Part shown: in pieces, positions 23,805-32,569 of the stretch
How positions within the stretch are numbered: the first letter of the stretch is position 1
How the letters are laid out: every line of letters starts with the position of its first letter
Origin: Blastococcus sp. HT6-4
GTDB taxonomy: Bacteria; Actinomycetota; Actinomycetes; Mycobacteriales; Geodermatophilaceae
NCBI RefSeq assembly: GCF_039679125.1
Contig: NZ_CP155551.1
Coordinates: 434,001-498,000 of the forward strand
Reading direction: 5' to 3'
Length of the DNA stretch: 64,000 bases
Translations under genes and position numbers: made by a program
Notes under the pieces: generated by a model
The model's input: the letters and a program-made list of their open reading frames with translations, nothing else
Databases searched by the model: none
What the model was told of the DNA's origin: nothing

Positions 23805-24716
23805 TCAGGCGGGCCGGGCGGTGAGCGTGAGCAGCGTCGCCTCGGGCGGGCAGGCGAAGCGCACCGGCGCGTACGGACTGGTGCCCAGGCCGGCCGAGAC
23901 GTGCAGCCAGGTGCCCGACGGGTGCGCCGGCGTGGGCGGCGCCCAGCGGTGCAGCCAGCGCACCCGGTCGCGGTCGATCCCGCAGTTGGTGACCAGTGCA
24001 CCGTAGAACGGCACCCGCAGCTGGCCGCCGTGCGTGTGCCCGCACAGCAGCAGGTCGTAGCCGTCGGCGGCGAACCGGTCCAGCACCCGCGGCTCGGGGG
24101 AGTGGGCCAGGCCGATGCGGACGTCGGCAGCCGGGTCGGCGGGGCCGGCGACCAGTTCGTACCGGTCGCGCTTCAGGTGCGAGTCGTCCACCCCGGCGAA
24201 GGTGATCCGCCGGCCGCCGACGGTCAGCTCGCCGGCGGCGTTGGTGAGGTCCAGCCAGCCCCGCCCGCGCATGCCGTCGCGCAGGTCCCGCCAGGGCAGC
24301 TCGTCGCCGTGCACCCGCTTGTGGTCAGGCCTGAAGTACTTGAGCGGGTTCTTCGGGCGGGGCGCGTAGTAGTCGTTGCTGGCCAGCACGAAGGCGCCGG
24401 GCCGGTCCAGCAGCGGGTCGAGCGCGCGCAGCGTGCCCGGCACGGCGTCGTGGCCGGCCAGGTTGTCGCCGGTGTTGATCACCAGGTCCGGCTCGAGCCC
24501 GGCCAGGCCGGCGACCCACTCCTGCTTGCTCGACTGGCCGGCGGTCATGTGCAGGTCGGACAGGTGCAGGACCGTCAGCGGGGCGGACCCGGGCGCCAGC
24601 ACCGGCACGTCGAACCGCCGCAGGGTCCAGCGGGTGCGCTCGTAGAGGCTCGCGTAGGCGGTCACCGTCGCGCCCGAGGCGACGGCGGCGGTGGGGACGG
24701 CGGTGTACCAGCGCAC
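23805..24716 (-). CDS. metallophosphoesterase (Rv3683-like)
   Basis: 303 residues. Calcineurin-like fold with the metal motifs in order: LHLSDLHM (D-x-H), NTGDNLAGHD (GD), LASNDYY at the position of the usual GNHE/D, IGLAHSPEP and LLCGHTHGGQLRVP. The first ~20 residues are hydrophobic and may anchor or export the protein. GTG at 24716 is preceded 6 nt away by TAGGCT, suggesting a leaderless mRNA. In mycobacteria the counterpart sits next to ponA2, as here with one gene between, which suggests a link to the cell envelope (inference). Substrate unknown. Confidence 0.85.
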   Translation of the reverse strand: MRWYTAVPTAAVASGATVTAYASLYERTRWTLRRFDVPVLAPGSAPLTVLHLSDLHMTAGQSSKQEWVAGLAGLEPDLVINTGDNLAGHDAVPGTLRALDPLLDRPGAFVLASNDYYAPRPKNPLKYFRPDHKRVHGDELPWRDLRDGMRGRGWLDLTNAAGELTVGGRRITFAGVDDSHLKRDRYELVAGPADPAADVRIGLAHSPEPRVLDRFAADGYDLLLCGHTHGGQLRVPFYGALVTNCGIDRDRVRWLHRWAPPTPAHPSGTWLHVSAGLGTSPYAPVRFACPPEATLLTLTARPA

Positions 24717-24722
24717 ACGGGG

Positions 24723-24728
24723 AGCCTA
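24723..24728 (-). promoter_or_regulatory. leaderless -10 element of the metallophosphoesterase gene
   Basis: Minus-strand TAGGCT ends 6 nt before the GTG start. Confidence 0.45.
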
Positions 24729-24847
24729 CGGGCGCGGGCGGGGACGGCGTCATGTCAGGCTGGGGACGTGGCCGAGCGTGCGAGGTCACGCAGAGACAGA
24801 GCTCCGATGTCGGACACGAAGCCGACGAGCGACAGCGAGGAGGAAGA

Positions 24848-25300
24848 GTGTCCGACCTCAAGGAACAGCTGCGCGCCGACCTGACCACCGCCATGAAGGC
24901 CCGCGACGAGCTGCGCACAGCGACGCTGCGCATGGTGCTCGCCGCGGTCAGCGCCGAGGAGGTGTCGGGCAAGGAGGCCCGCGAGCTCACCGACGACGAG
25001 GTGCAGGCGGTGCTGCGCCGGGAGGCCAAGAAGCGGCGGGAGGCCGCCGAGGCCTTCGGCTCGGCCGGTCGGGCCGAGCAGGCCGCCCGCGAGCAGGCCG
25101 AGGGCGAGGTCCTCGCCGCCTACCTGCCGGCCCAGGTCGACGACTCCGACCTGGCGGCGCTCGTGGCCGACGCCGTCACCCGCACCGGCGCCTCGGGCAT
25201 GAAGGACATGGGCAAGGTCATGGGTGCGGTGCAGGGCGCCGTCGCCGGGCGGGCCGAGGGCGCACGAGTGGCCGCGGAGGTCCGCCGCCAGCTCGGCTGA
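24848..25300 (+). CDS. GatB/YqeY domain protein
   Basis: 150 residues, all one YqeY domain: LKEQLRADLTTAMKARDELRTATLRMVLAAV at the start, LRREAKKRREAAEAF in the middle and GMKDMGKVMGAVQGAVAGRAEGARVAAEVR at the end. The domain also occurs at the end of the GatB subunit of tRNA amidotransferase, where it contacts tRNA; the stand-alone form has no settled function. Start GTG 24848 is set by the GAGGAGGAA ribosome site at 24837-24845. It is followed by a perfect hairpin and converges on ponA2. Confidence 0.88.
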   Translation: MSDLKEQLRADLTTAMKARDELRTATLRMVLAAVSAEEVSGKEARELTDDEVQAVLRREAKKRREAAEAFGSAGRAEQAAREQAEGEVLAAYLPAQVDDSDLAALVADAVTRTGASGMKDMGKVMGAVQGAVAGRAEGARVAAEVRRQLG

Positions 25301-25303
25301 GCG

Positions 25304-25339
25304 CACCGGGGACGGCGGCCTCGGCCGCCGTCCCCGGTG
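25304..25339. terminator. bidirectional hairpin terminator
   Basis: Perfect 16-bp stem (25304-25319 with 25324-25339) and CTCG loop exactly between the convergent yqeY and ponA2 stops. Confidence 0.75.
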
Positions 25340-25344
25340 ACGCG

Positions 25345-27636
25345 CTAGTCGTCCTCGCCGGCCTCGGGGTCCGCGCCGGCCTCGGGGTCCGCGCCGGCCT
25401 CGGCTCCCTCGGCCACGTCGCCGTCGGCCTCGTCGTCGGCCACGGGCTCGGTCTCGTCCACGGGCTCGGTCGCGGGCTCGGTCGCGGGCGAGCTGGTGGC
25501 CGGGGCGGTGCGCTCGGAGCGGTCCGCGGCGCCCCCGCGGGTGCGGTCGGCGGTGTCCCTGCTCGAGCGCGGCGAGTTCCGCGTCCCCTGCTCGACGACC
25601 GGGTCGGCGGGCGGGAACGGGACGGCCTCCTCGGCGGTGAGGATCGGGGCCAGGGCAGCGCGCCAGGTGGTCGCGCCCTGCCCGCCGCCGTACCCGGGGA
25701 CGCGCTCCTGCTCCTTCGGGTTGAAGACCATCACGCTCGCGGCGTACCGCGGGGTGTAGCCCACGAAGGCGACCGACTGGTTGTCCTGCGACGTCCCGGT
25801 CTTGCCGGCGATCTCGTGCCCGGGCACGTAGGCGCGGGCGCCGGTCTGCAGCCGGTAGCCCGGCTCGACGTCCTTGCGCAGGATCTGGTTCATCGTGGTG
25901 GCCACGCCGGGCGGGATCGCCTCGGGGGTGCAGTTGCTGCCGTCCTCGGGCACGACCGGCTCGCCGTCACGGGTCAGCGGCTCGCCGTTGCGGTCGAGCA
26001 CCGCGACGACCGGGACCGGGGTGCACCGGGTGCCGTTGGCGGCCAGCGTGGCGTACGCGGTGGCCAGGTCCAGCGGGCTGGTGGCGTCGGTGCCGAAGGC
26101 GAACGAGCCACGGTTCTCGGAGACGATCTGGTCGGCCGGGGTCTGGTTGGGCCCGTCGAAGGTCATGCCCAGGGCCTGCGCCGTGCGGACCGGCGACTCG
26201 ATGCTGCCCAGCTCGTCCTGGAGGTGCAGGAAGTAGGTGTTCGACGACGCGTAGAGCGCCGTCTCCAGCGTCATCGTCCGCGGGTAGTTGCTGCCGACGT
26301 TCTCCACGTCGTAGGGCTTGGGGACGCCCCGGTCGGGGTCCCAGTCCTTGTAGACCCGCGACAGGTAGGGCTCCGACGAGGTGAGGGTGTAGTCCTTGCC
26401 GTACCCCTGGGCCAGGGCGGCGGCGGCCACGAACGTCTTGTAGGTGGAGCCGGACCCGGCGCTGGCGGTCGCGTTGAGGACGACGGACTCGCAGTCGGGC
26501 TCGCTGCAGCCGAAGCGCCGGTTCGCGCTCATGGCCAGCACCTTGCCGGTACCCGGCTCGACGGCCGTGTACAGGGCGACCAGGCTGCTGCCCATCGGCT
26601 GGGTCTCGAGCACGGCCTGGTCGCCGGCGATCTGCATGTCGGGGCGCAGCGTGGTCTGGATGGTGAGCCCGCCGTTGTCCAGCTGCTCCTGGGTGAGGCC
26701 CAGCGTCCCGATCAGGTACTGGTGGGCGTAGGCGCAGAGGAAGCCGCCGATCGCCGCGTCGATGCAGCCGTTCGCCGGCGCCAGGCCGGGCGCCACCTCC
26801 ACCGGCTGGGCCGACACGTCGGCCAGCTCCTGGTCGGTGATGTGGCCGTAGGCGTGCATCCGCTCGAGCACCTGGTTGCGGCGCACCTGCGCCGCCTCCG
26901 GGTAGGTGATCGGGTCGTCGTTCGTCGGGCTCTGCACCAGGCCGGCCAGCATGGCGGCCTGCGGAAGGGTGAGGTCGGCGGCGTTCACGCTGAAGTAGCG
27001 CTGGGCCGCGGCCTGGATGCCGTAGGCGCCCTGCCCGAAGTACACGATGTTCAGGTACCGGGTCAGGATGTCGTCCTTGGAGTACTCCTGCTCCATGCCC
27101 AGGGCCAGCCGCAGCTCGCGCAGCTTGCGGGAGACGCCCTCGACCCCGTCCTGCTCGGTGGCGGCCCGGCGCTCGGCCGCGGTGGTGGCCGCCTGCAGCA
27201 GCGTCTGCTTGACCAGCTGCTGGGTGATGGTCGAGCCGCCCTCGCGCACGTCACCGGCCGCCAGGTTGGTCATCAGGGCCCGGAAGGTGCCCTGCATGTC
27301 CAGGCCGTTGTGGTCGTAGAAGCGCGCGTCCTCGATGTCGACCAGCGCCTGCTTCATGACGTCGGCGATCTGGTCGCTGGCGACCGGGGTCCGGTTGTGC
27401 TCGTAGAAGTTCGTGATGAGCGATCCGTCGGCGGCCAGCACCTTGGTCATCCCGCCGAAGGTGCGGTCGGTCAGCTCGCTCGGGAGTGCTTCCAGGACGG
27501 TGGCCGAGTTCCGGGCCGCCAGCCCGGGTGCGCCCACCCAGGGCAGCATGAGTCCGGCCAGGAGCGCACCGGCGACGACGATCGTCGCGGCGAGCTTGGC
27601 GAGCAGACGGGTCCGGGTGCGCGCGTTCTCCGACAT
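25345..27636 (-). CDS. ponA2: bifunctional penicillin-binding protein (PonA2-type)
   Basis: 763 residues. One N-terminal membrane helix (residues ~15-35), then a GT51 glycosyltransferase (catalytic Glu102 in DIEDARFYDHNG; GGSTITQQLVKQTLLQ) and a transpeptidase with STYK (Ser397), SSN (464-466) and KTGTS (612-616). It polymerises and cross-links peptidoglycan outside the membrane. Mycobacterial PonA2 ends in a PASTA domain; here the last ~80 residues are instead a low-complexity acidic tail with short repeats (ATEPATEP, GADPEAGADPEAG). The ATG at 27636 is preceded 8 nt away by TACCCT. It lies behind the two ArsA-like genes, 41 bp downstream of the second, on the same strand. Confidence 0.9.
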   Translation of the reverse strand: MSENARTRTRLLAKLAATIVVAGALLAGLMLPWVGAPGLAARNSATVLEALPSELTDRTFGGMTKVLAADGSLITNFYEHNRTPVASDQIADVMKQALVDIEDARFYDHNGLDMQGTFRALMTNLAAGDVREGGSTITQQLVKQTLLQAATTAAERRAATEQDGVEGVSRKLRELRLALGMEQEYSKDDILTRYLNIVYFGQGAYGIQAAAQRYFSVNAADLTLPQAAMLAGLVQSPTNDDPITYPEAAQVRRNQVLERMHAYGHITDQELADVSAQPVEVAPGLAPANGCIDAAIGGFLCAYAHQYLIGTLGLTQEQLDNGGLTIQTTLRPDMQIAGDQAVLETQPMGSSLVALYTAVEPGTGKVLAMSANRRFGCSEPDCESVVLNATASAGSGSTYKTFVAAAALAQGYGKDYTLTSSEPYLSRVYKDWDPDRGVPKPYDVENVGSNYPRTMTLETALYASSNTYFLHLQDELGSIESPVRTAQALGMTFDGPNQTPADQIVSENRGSFAFGTDATSPLDLATAYATLAANGTRCTPVPVVAVLDRNGEPLTRDGEPVVPEDGSNCTPEAIPPGVATTMNQILRKDVEPGYRLQTGARAYVPGHEIAGKTGTSQDNQSVAFVGYTPRYAASVMVFNPKEQERVPGYGGGQGATTWRAALAPILTAEEAVPFPPADPVVEQGTRNSPRSSRDTADRTRGGAADRSERTAPATSSPATEPATEPVDETEPVADDEADGDVAEGAEAGADPEAGADPEAGEDD

Positions 27637-27644
27637 CGCGGGCC

Positions 27645-27650
27645 AGGGTA
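27645..27650 (-). promoter_or_regulatory. leaderless -10 element of ponA2
   Basis: Minus-strand TACCCT ends 8 nt before the ponA2 ATG, in the short gap after the ArsA-like gene. Confidence 0.4.
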
Positions 27651-27677
27651 CGTCGCGGACGCCCGTCGGGGGGCCGG

Positions 27678-28901
27678 TCAACCGTGGCGCGCGGGCAGCA
27701 CGCGCGTCCGCGGAGTCCCCGTCGGCGTGTCGTCGTCCGCCCCGGTCAGCGCCTCGGCCATCACCCGGAGCCCATCCAGGTCGTGCACGTCTCCCGCGGC
27801 GGCCGGGACGGTGCGCACCGGCACCTCCGGGTGGGCGCTGGTGAACCGGTCGGCGAGGTGCTGCTCGCGGGCCGCCAGCTGCATCCGCCCGGCGTGCACC
27901 CGGAGCGCCGCGGCGACCAGTGCGGCGTCGGCTCCGTCGGACTCGGTCACCGCCTCGGCCGCGCCCTCGGCGCGGGTGGCCGAGAGCGTCGTCGTCGCCG
28001 GCGGGTGCGTGCGGTTGACCACCAGGCCGGCCAGCGGCATGCCCTCGGCCGAGAGCCGGTCGACGAAGTAGGAGGCCTCCCGCAGGGCGTCCGGCTCGGG
28101 GGCGGCCACCACCACGAACCAGGTCCCGGGCCGGCGGAGCAGCTCGTAGGTCGCGGTCGCCCGCTCGCGGAAGCCGCCGAACATCGTGTCCAGCGCGGCG
28201 ACGAAGGCGGAGATGTCGCGCAGCAGCTGACCGCCGAGGATCTTGCTGACGATCCGGCTGAAGATCAGGAAGCCGGCGCTGGCGAACTTGAAGCCGGCCC
28301 GGCTGGGCGCCATGAGCAGCCGGATCATCGTGCCGTCGAGGAAGCGGCTCATCCGGTTCGGGGCGTCCAGGAAGTCCAGCGCCGACCGGGAGGGCGGGGT
28401 GTCGACGATGATCAGGTCCCACTGGTCGCTGGCCCGGAGCTGGCCCAGCTTCTCCATCGCCATGTACTCCTGCGTCCCGGCGAACGAGGAGGAGAGCGCC
28501 TGGTAGAAGGGGTTGTCCAGGATGGCCTGGGCCCGTTCGGGTGTGGAGTGAGCGGTGACGATGTCGTCGAACGTCCGCTTCATGTCCAGCATCATCGCGT
28601 GGAGTTCGCCCTCGACCCCGGGGACGTCGACCCGCCGCGGCTCGTTGTCGAGCTCCGCCAGGCCGAGCGACTGGGCCAGCCGTCGGGCCGGGTCGATGGT
28701 CAGGACGACGACGGTGCGCCCGGCCTCCGCGGCGGCCAGCGCGAGCGCGGCCGAGGTGGTCGTCTTGCCCACGCCGCCGGCGCCGCAGCAGACGACGATG
28801 CGGGTCTGCCGGTCGGTGATCAGCGCGTCCAGGTCCATGGCGGGGGCCTGCCGCGCCGGGCGCCCGGCGGTGCGCTGGTCGGTGGTGGCCTCGGCGGTCA
28901 T
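27678..28901 (-). CDS. ArsA/Get3-like ATPase, second of a pair (Rv3680-like)
   Basis: 407 residues. SIMIBI-class ATPase with deviant Walker [17 protein letters not shown] near residue 40, switch region [15 protein letters not shown] and Walker B-type [19 protein letters not shown]. The central part is helical ([23 protein letters not shown]). It resembles the second member of the mycobacterial Rv3679-Rv3680 pair, annotated as anion-transporting ATPases although no arsenite cysteines are visible. The start overlaps the stop of the first ATPase gene by four bases, so the products are probably made in equal amounts and form a heteromer (inference). Confidence 0.88.
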   Translation of the reverse strand: MTAEATTDQRTAGRPARQAPAMDLDALITDRQTRIVVCCGAGGVGKTTTSAALALAAAEAGRTVVVLTIDPARRLAQSLGLAELDNEPRRVDVPGVEGELHAMMLDMKRTFDDIVTAHSTPERAQAILDNPFYQALSSSFAGTQEYMAMEKLGQLRASDQWDLIIVDTPPSRSALDFLDAPNRMSRFLDGTMIRLLMAPSRAGFKFASAGFLIFSRIVSKILGGQLLRDISAFVAALDTMFGGFRERATATYELLRRPGTWFVVVAAPEPDALREASYFVDRLSAEGMPLAGLVVNRTHPPATTTLSATRAEGAAEAVTESDGADAALVAAALRVHAGRMQLAAREQHLADRFTSAHPEVPVRTVPAAAGDVHDLDGLRVMAEALTGADDDTPTGTPRTRVLPARHG

Positions 28902-29914
28902 CGGGCGGTACCTCCGGTCGCTGCCGCGGGGCTCGTGGCGCCCAGGTGCTCCTCCAGCCGCCCGGCGAGCTCGAACAGGCAGCCGAGATCCATCGGGCCG
29001 GGCAGCAGCGGGAGCTCCACGGTCGGGCGGCCCAGCGCCGTCACCTCGGCGCGCAACGCGTCCTGGGCGGTCCAGCGGCGGGCGTGCTCGGTCACCTCGG
29101 CGGCCAGGGCGTCGGCCAGCGCGTCGCCGCCGGGCAGGCGCGCGGCGGTCAGCGCGGGGGAGAGGTCGGCGCCGGTCAGTCCGCCGGCGGCGGCGCGGGC
29201 GAGCGCCTCGACCGGCAGCACCGGCTCCGCGGCCATGTTGACGAACACCGACCCGATCGGCAGCCCGGCCGCCTCGAGCTCGGCTATCGCGTCGGCGGTC
29301 TCCTGGACCGGCATGTCCTCCAGGAGCGTCACCGCGTGCACCACCGTCTGCGGCGAGCGCAGCACGGCCATCACGCCGTCGCTCTGGGTCTTGATCGGGC
29401 CCGACCGGGCCAGCTGCGACATCTCCCCGGTGACGCCGAGGAACCGGGTGATCCGGCCGGTGGGCGGGGCGTCGACGACCACGGCGTCGTAGACCTGCCG
29501 GCCGTCGCGGCGGCGGGTCACCGCCTCCTTGATCTTCCCGGTGAGCAGGACGTCGCGCAGGCCCGGCGCGATCGCCGTGGCGAAGTCGATGGCGCCCATC
29601 TTGCGCAGCGCCCGGCCGGCCCGGCGGAGGTTGTAGAACATGTCGAGGTACTCGAGGAGGGCCTCCTCGATGTCGATGGCCAGCGCCCTGACCTCACCGC
29701 CACCCCGCGTGACGGCGACGCGGCGTTCCTCGTAGGGCAGCGGGGGCGTGTCGAACAGCTGGGCGATGCCCTGCCGGCCCTCGGTCTCCACGAGCAGGAC
29801 CGACCGCCCGTCGGCAGCCAGTGCGAGGGCCAGCGCGGCGGCGACGGTGGTCTTCCCCGTCCCGCCCTTGCCGGTGACCACGTGCAGACGCGCGGGTGAC
29901 AGTTCGGGAGGCAC
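28898..29914 (-). CDS. ArsA/Get3-like ATPase, first of a pair (Rv3679-like)
   Basis: 338 residues. Walker [22 protein letters not shown] near residue 15, [19 protein letters not shown], the helical [48 protein letters not shown], and [21 protein letters not shown]. In the mycobacterial counterpart pair both ATPases are encoded together next to ponA2, as here. The client or substrate is unknown; Get3-type proteins carry hydrophobic cargo, ArsA types drive anion pumps. GTG at 29914 follows TACGCT by 6 nt, indicating a leaderless operon promoter, divergent from the DUF4177-RidA operon. Confidence 0.88.
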   Translation of the reverse strand: MPPELSPARLHVVTGKGGTGKTTVAAALALALAADGRSVLLVETEGRQGIAQLFDTPPLPYEERRVAVTRGGGEVRALAIDIEEALLEYLDMFYNLRRAGRALRKMGAIDFATAIAPGLRDVLLTGKIKEAVTRRRDGRQVYDAVVVDAPPTGRITRFLGVTGEMSQLARSGPIKTQSDGVMAVLRSPQTVVHAVTLLEDMPVQETADAIAELEAAGLPIGSVFVNMAAEPVLPVEALARAAAGGLTGADLSPALTAARLPGGDALADALAAEVTEHARRWTAQDALRAEVTALGRPTVELPLLPGPMDLGCLFELAGRLEEHLGATSPAAATGGTAR

Positions 29915-29920
29915 CGCACC

Positions 29921-29926
29921 AGCGTA
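29921..29926 (-). promoter_or_regulatory. leaderless -10 element of the ArsA-like operon
   Basis: Minus-strand TACGCT ends 6 nt before the GTG at 29914. Confidence 0.5.
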
Positions 29927-30005
29927 GGAGCAGGTGAGCGGGTCGGCCTGCCGCAGCGGGAACGGGGAGGGTGGCGGTGATCGTCACCACGCGCCCCGGC
30001 TGCAG

Positions 30006-30011
30006 TAGCGT
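30006..30011 (+). promoter_or_regulatory. leaderless -10 element of the DUF4177-ridA operon
   Basis: TAGCGT ends 7 nt before the ATG at 30019 with no Shine-Dalgarno sequence between. Confidence 0.5.
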
Positions 30012-30018
30012 CGCGCCC

Positions 30019-30189
30019 ATGAGCGAAGCGGCCCGCCAGAAGTGGGAGTACGCCACCATCCCCCTCCTGGTGCACAACACCAAGGCGATCCTCGACTCCT
30101 GGGGTGTCGACGGTTGGGAGCTGGTGACCGTCCTGCCCGGCCCCGGCGGGGCCGAGCAGCTGGTGGCCTACCTCAAGCGCCCGGCATGA
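30019..30189 (+). CDS. small DUF4177 protein
   Basis: 56 residues (MSEAARQKWEYATIPLLV...). The WEYATIPLLVHNTKAILDSWG and DGWELVTVLPG segments are the DUF4177 signature. Function unknown; the gene is conserved beside ridA in actinobacteria (a short unnamed gene occupies this place in mycobacteria). The ATG at 30019 is preferred over an upstream in-frame ATG at 29971, because a promoter hexamer TAGCGT lies between them. Its stop overlaps the ridA start (ATGA). Confidence 0.85.
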   Translation: MSEAARQKWEYATIPLLVHNTKAILDSWGVDGWELVTVLPGPGGAEQLVAYLKRPA

Positions 30190-30677
30190 CCTCCCCGTCG
30201 TCCCCGGCCGGCGCGCCGGCGCAGGGCTGGCACGCCCGGCTCGCCGAGCTCGGGATCCGGCTGCCGGCCGTCGCTGCGCCGGTCGCTTCCTACGTGCCGG
30301 CCGTCCGCAGCGGCTCCCTGGTGTTCACGTCGGGCCAGCTCCCGTTCGTCGAGGGCGGGCTGCGGCGCACCGGCAAGGTCGGCGGCTCGGTCGACGTCGA
30401 CGCCGCCGCGGCCGACGCCAAGCTGTGCGCGCTCAACGCGCTGGCCGCGATCGACGACCTGGTGGGCCTGGACTCGGTCGCCCGCGTCGTCCGCGTCGTG
30501 GGCTACGTGGCCAGCGTCGAGGGGTTCACCGGCCAGCCGCGCGTGGTCAACGGGGCCAGCGAGCTGCTGGGCCGGATCTTCGGCGAGGCCGGTCACCACG
30601 CCCGCAGCGCCGTCGGCGTGGCTGAGCTGCCGCTCGGCGCCCCCGTGGAGGTCGAGCTCACCGTCGAGCTGCGGTGA
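30186..30677 (+). CDS. RidA family protein (enamine/imine deaminase-like)
   Basis: 163 residues. YjgF/RidA fold: LVFTSGQLPFVEGGLRRTGKVGG, DAKLCALNALAAIDDLVG, VVGYVASVEGFTGQPRVVNGASELLGRIFGEAGHHARSAVGVAELPLGAPVEVELTVEL. The last block holds the Arg-Ser and Glu positions of the family active site. RidA enzymes hydrolyse reactive enamines made by PLP enzymes. This one is longer than classic RidA (about 130) because of its N-terminus, as in the mycobacterial Rv3678c group. Co-transcribed with DUF4177 and probably with the Nudix gene 79 bp downstream. Confidence 0.87.
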   Translation: MTSPSSPAGAPAQGWHARLAELGIRLPAVAAPVASYVPAVRSGSLVFTSGQLPFVEGGLRRTGKVGGSVDVDAAAADAKLCALNALAAIDDLVGLDSVARVVRVVGYVASVEGFTGQPRVVNGASELLGRIFGEAGHHARSAVGVAELPLGAPVEVELTVELR

Positions 30678-30756
30678 GTTCCACGGGAACGACGGGCGAG
30701 CGGGCATCGCACGGAGCGCCGGCGACCGAGGAGCGGAACGAGCCCGGAGTCGAGCA

Positions 30757-31548
30757 GTGAACGCCGCTCCGAAGCAGGCGGCGACGGTCCTGCTGCTCCG
30801 GGACGGCGAGCCCGGGCTGGAGGTCTACCTGTTGCGCCGCACCCGCGGCATGCCCTTCGCCGGAGGCATGACCGCGTACCCGGGTGGCGGCGTCGACCCG
30901 CGGGACGGCGACACCGAGATCGGCTGGGCCGGGCCTGCGCCGGCCCAGTGGGCCACCGCGTTCGGCTGCGACGAGCGGACCGCCCGTGAGCTGGTCTGCG
31001 CCGCCGTGCGGGAGACCTTCGAGGAGGCCGGCGTCCTGCTGGCCGGGCTGCCCGACGGCTCCGTCGTCCCCGACGTCTCGGGCGATGACTGGGAGGAGCA
31101 GCGGCAGGGCCTGCTCAGCCGCGAGCTGTCTCTCGCCGGGCTGCTCGTCGGCCGGGGACTGGTGCTCCGGTCGGACCTCCTGCGGCCGTTCGCGCACTGG
31201 ATCACCCCGCCGGTCGAGCCCCGTCGCTACGACACCAAGTTCTTCGCCGCCGCGCTGCCGGTGGGCCAGGAGGCGCGGGACGTCTCCGGGGAGGCCGATG
31301 AGGCCGCGTGGCTGACCCCGGCCACCGCGCTGGCGGAGCTGGACGGCGGCACCCGGCCGATGCTGCCGCCGACCTCCCACACGTTGACCCAGCTGGCGGA
31401 GTTCCCCGACGTCGCCACCGCGCTGGCCGGTTCGCCGCCGGAGCCGATGCACCCGATCAGCCCGCGGTTCGAGGAGACCCCCGACGGCCGCTGGGCGGTG
31501 CTGCCCGACGGCACCCGCATCCGCCTGGCGGTGCCCCTTCCTTCGTGA
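30757..31548 (+). CDS. Nudix hydrolase
   Basis: 263 residues. Starts ATVLLLRDGEPGLEVYLLRRTRGMPFAGGMTAYPGGGVDPRDGD; the Nudix box is split by an insert, with the glycine part GGGVDPRDGD and the catalytic helix CAAVRETFEEAGVLLAG (RE-x2-EE-x-G). The family in this position (NUDT19-like by appearance) hydrolyses nucleoside-diphosphate-linked or CoA-type compounds; the substrate is unknown. GTG 30757 has only a weak upstream AGCCCGGAG. In mycobacteria a metallo-beta-lactamase-fold gene lies between ridA and crp; here it is missing and the Nudix gene occupies the space. Confidence 0.85.
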   Translation: MNAAPKQAATVLLLRDGEPGLEVYLLRRTRGMPFAGGMTAYPGGGVDPRDGDTEIGWAGPAPAQWATAFGCDERTARELVCAAVRETFEEAGVLLAGLPDGSVVPDVSGDDWEEQRQGLLSRELSLAGLLVGRGLVLRSDLLRPFAHWITPPVEPRRYDTKFFAAALPVGQEARDVSGEADEAAWLTPATALAELDGGTRPMLPPTSHTLTQLAEFPDVATALAGSPPEPMHPISPRFEETPDGRWAVLPDGTRIRLAVPLPS

Positions 31549-31559
31549 TCCTCCGGATC

Positions 31560-31603
31560 ACACCGCGGCCAACGGCCGTCCCGGCCCGCGCTGAGCCACG
31601 ACG
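31560..31603 (+). repeat. 44-bp repeat, copy 1
   Basis: ACACCGCGGCC ... GAGCCACGACG; differs from copy 2 (31645-31688, 85 bp further) at one base. A diverged copy lies at 21711-21751. Confidence 0.8.
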
Positions 31604-31644
31604 TCGTGCCTGCGCGGACCCCCTCCGGGGCCCACTCGGCACGA

Positions 31645-31688
31645 ACACCGCGGCCAACGGCCGTCCCGGCCTGCGCTGAGCCACGACG
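31645..31688 (+). repeat. 44-bp repeat, copy 2
   Basis: One substitution from copy 1. It is followed after 7 bp by a 12-bp hairpin; in the diverged copy after asd a hairpin also follows immediately. Confidence 0.8.
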
Positions 31689-31695
31689 CCCCCGG

Positions 31696-31722
31696 GCCAC
31701 GATCAGGTTCCCTGATCGTGGC
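31696..31722. terminator. hairpin downstream of the Nudix gene
   Basis: Perfect 12-bp stem (31696-31707 with 31711-31722) with TTC loop, after the second 44-bp repeat copy. Confidence 0.55.
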
Positions 31723-31792
31723 GGAGCGGACGTCCCGGCTGTGCGGGTCCCTCCGCGGCGCTCGGCGCGAGCAAGCAGCAGGCCTGGACCAG

Positions 31793-31825
31793 AGAGGCCC
31801 GGAACCATCGCGGTTCCGGGCCTCT
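31793..31825. terminator. crp terminator
   Basis: Perfect 14-bp stem (31793-31806 with 31812-31825), loop ATCGC, 20 bp beyond the crp stop on the minus strand. The 296-bp interval 31549-31844 holds only the two repeats and two hairpins; I see no gene in it. Confidence 0.7.
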
Positions 31826-31844
31826 GCAGTGCGACGTTCGCGTG

Positions 31845-32519
31845 TCAGCGCGCGCGGCGGCGCAGGCGCTCCTCGTCGAGGACGACGACGGACTTGCCCT
31901 GCAGCTGGATCCAGCCGCGGTGCACGAAGTCGGCCAGCGCCTTGTTCACCGTCTCGCGGGAGGCGCCGACCAGCTGGGCCAGCTCCTCCTGGGTGAGGTC
32001 GTGCTTGACGCGCAGGCCGTCGCCGTCGCGGCTGCCGAACCGGTCGGCCATCTGCAGCAGCGCCTTGGCGACGCGGCCGGGGACGTCGGTGAAGATCAGG
32101 TCGGCGACCGAGTCGTTGGTGCGGCGCAGGCGGCGGGCCAGCACGCGCAGCAGCTGCTCACCGATCTCGGGGTGGGCCTCGATCCAGGGCAGCAGCACCG
32201 ACTGCGGCATGCGGGCCAGCTTGACGTCGGTGACGGCGGTGGCGGTCGCGGTGCGCGGGCCGGGGTCGAACACCGACAGCTCGCCGAACTGGTCGGACGG
32301 ACCCATCACCGCGAGCACGTTCTCCCGGCCGTCGGGCGAGCGACGGGAGAGCTTGATCTTGCCGGTCATCACGATGTAGAGGCTGTCGCCGGGCTCGCCT
32401 TCGTTGAAGACCACCCGGCCCCGGGGCAGGGTGATCGTCTCGAGCCGGCTGATGACGGGGTCCACCGCGTCCTCGGAGAGCCCCTGGAAGAGCCCCGACT
32501 GAGCAAGCACCTCGTCCAC
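31845..32519 (-). CDS. crp: CRP/FNR family global regulator (Crp/GlxR)
   Basis: 224 residues, the length of mycobacterial Crp and close to corynebacterial GlxR. cAMP-binding cupin at residues ~10-115 ([55 protein letters not shown], with the cAMP-contacting GELS and RTA residues). C-terminal winged helix: [43 protein letters not shown] 32519 is chosen for its GAGAGGA ribosome site and match to family length; a TTG at 32537 is possible. Expected operator TGTGA-N6-TCACA; one good match lies at 3168-3183. A small membrane protein gene precedes it on the same strand, as in mycobacteria. Confidence 0.93.
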   Translation of the reverse strand: MDEVLAQSGLFQGLSEDAVDPVISRLETITLPRGRVVFNEGEPGDSLYIVMTGKIKLSRRSPDGRENVLAVMGPSDQFGELSVFDPGPRTATATAVTDVKLARMPQSVLLPWIEAHPEIGEQLLRVLARRLRRTNDSVADLIFTDVPGRVAKALLQMADRFGSRDGDGLRVKHDLTQEELAQLVGASRETVNKALADFVHRGWIQLQGKSVVVLDEERLRRRAR

Positions 32520-32538
32520 TGCACGTCCTCTCACCAAC

Positions 32539-32569
32539 TGTCCGCGGACACAGGGATGCCCGTGTCCGC
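32539..32569 (-). promoter_or_regulatory. palindromes in the crp leader
   Basis: TGTCCGCGGACA (32539-32550) is a perfect palindrome. Its right half, GCGGACAC (32544-32551), can also pair with GTGTCCGC (32562-32569). The two pairings exclude each other. They lie between a TAGACT hexamer (32574-32579, minus strand) and the crp start. Confidence 0.45.

Noticed and set aside
31549-31844. Short plus-strand frames downstream of the Nudix gene
   Set aside because: They are formed by the two 44-bp repeats and terminator hairpins, with no ribosome sites or domain similarity.
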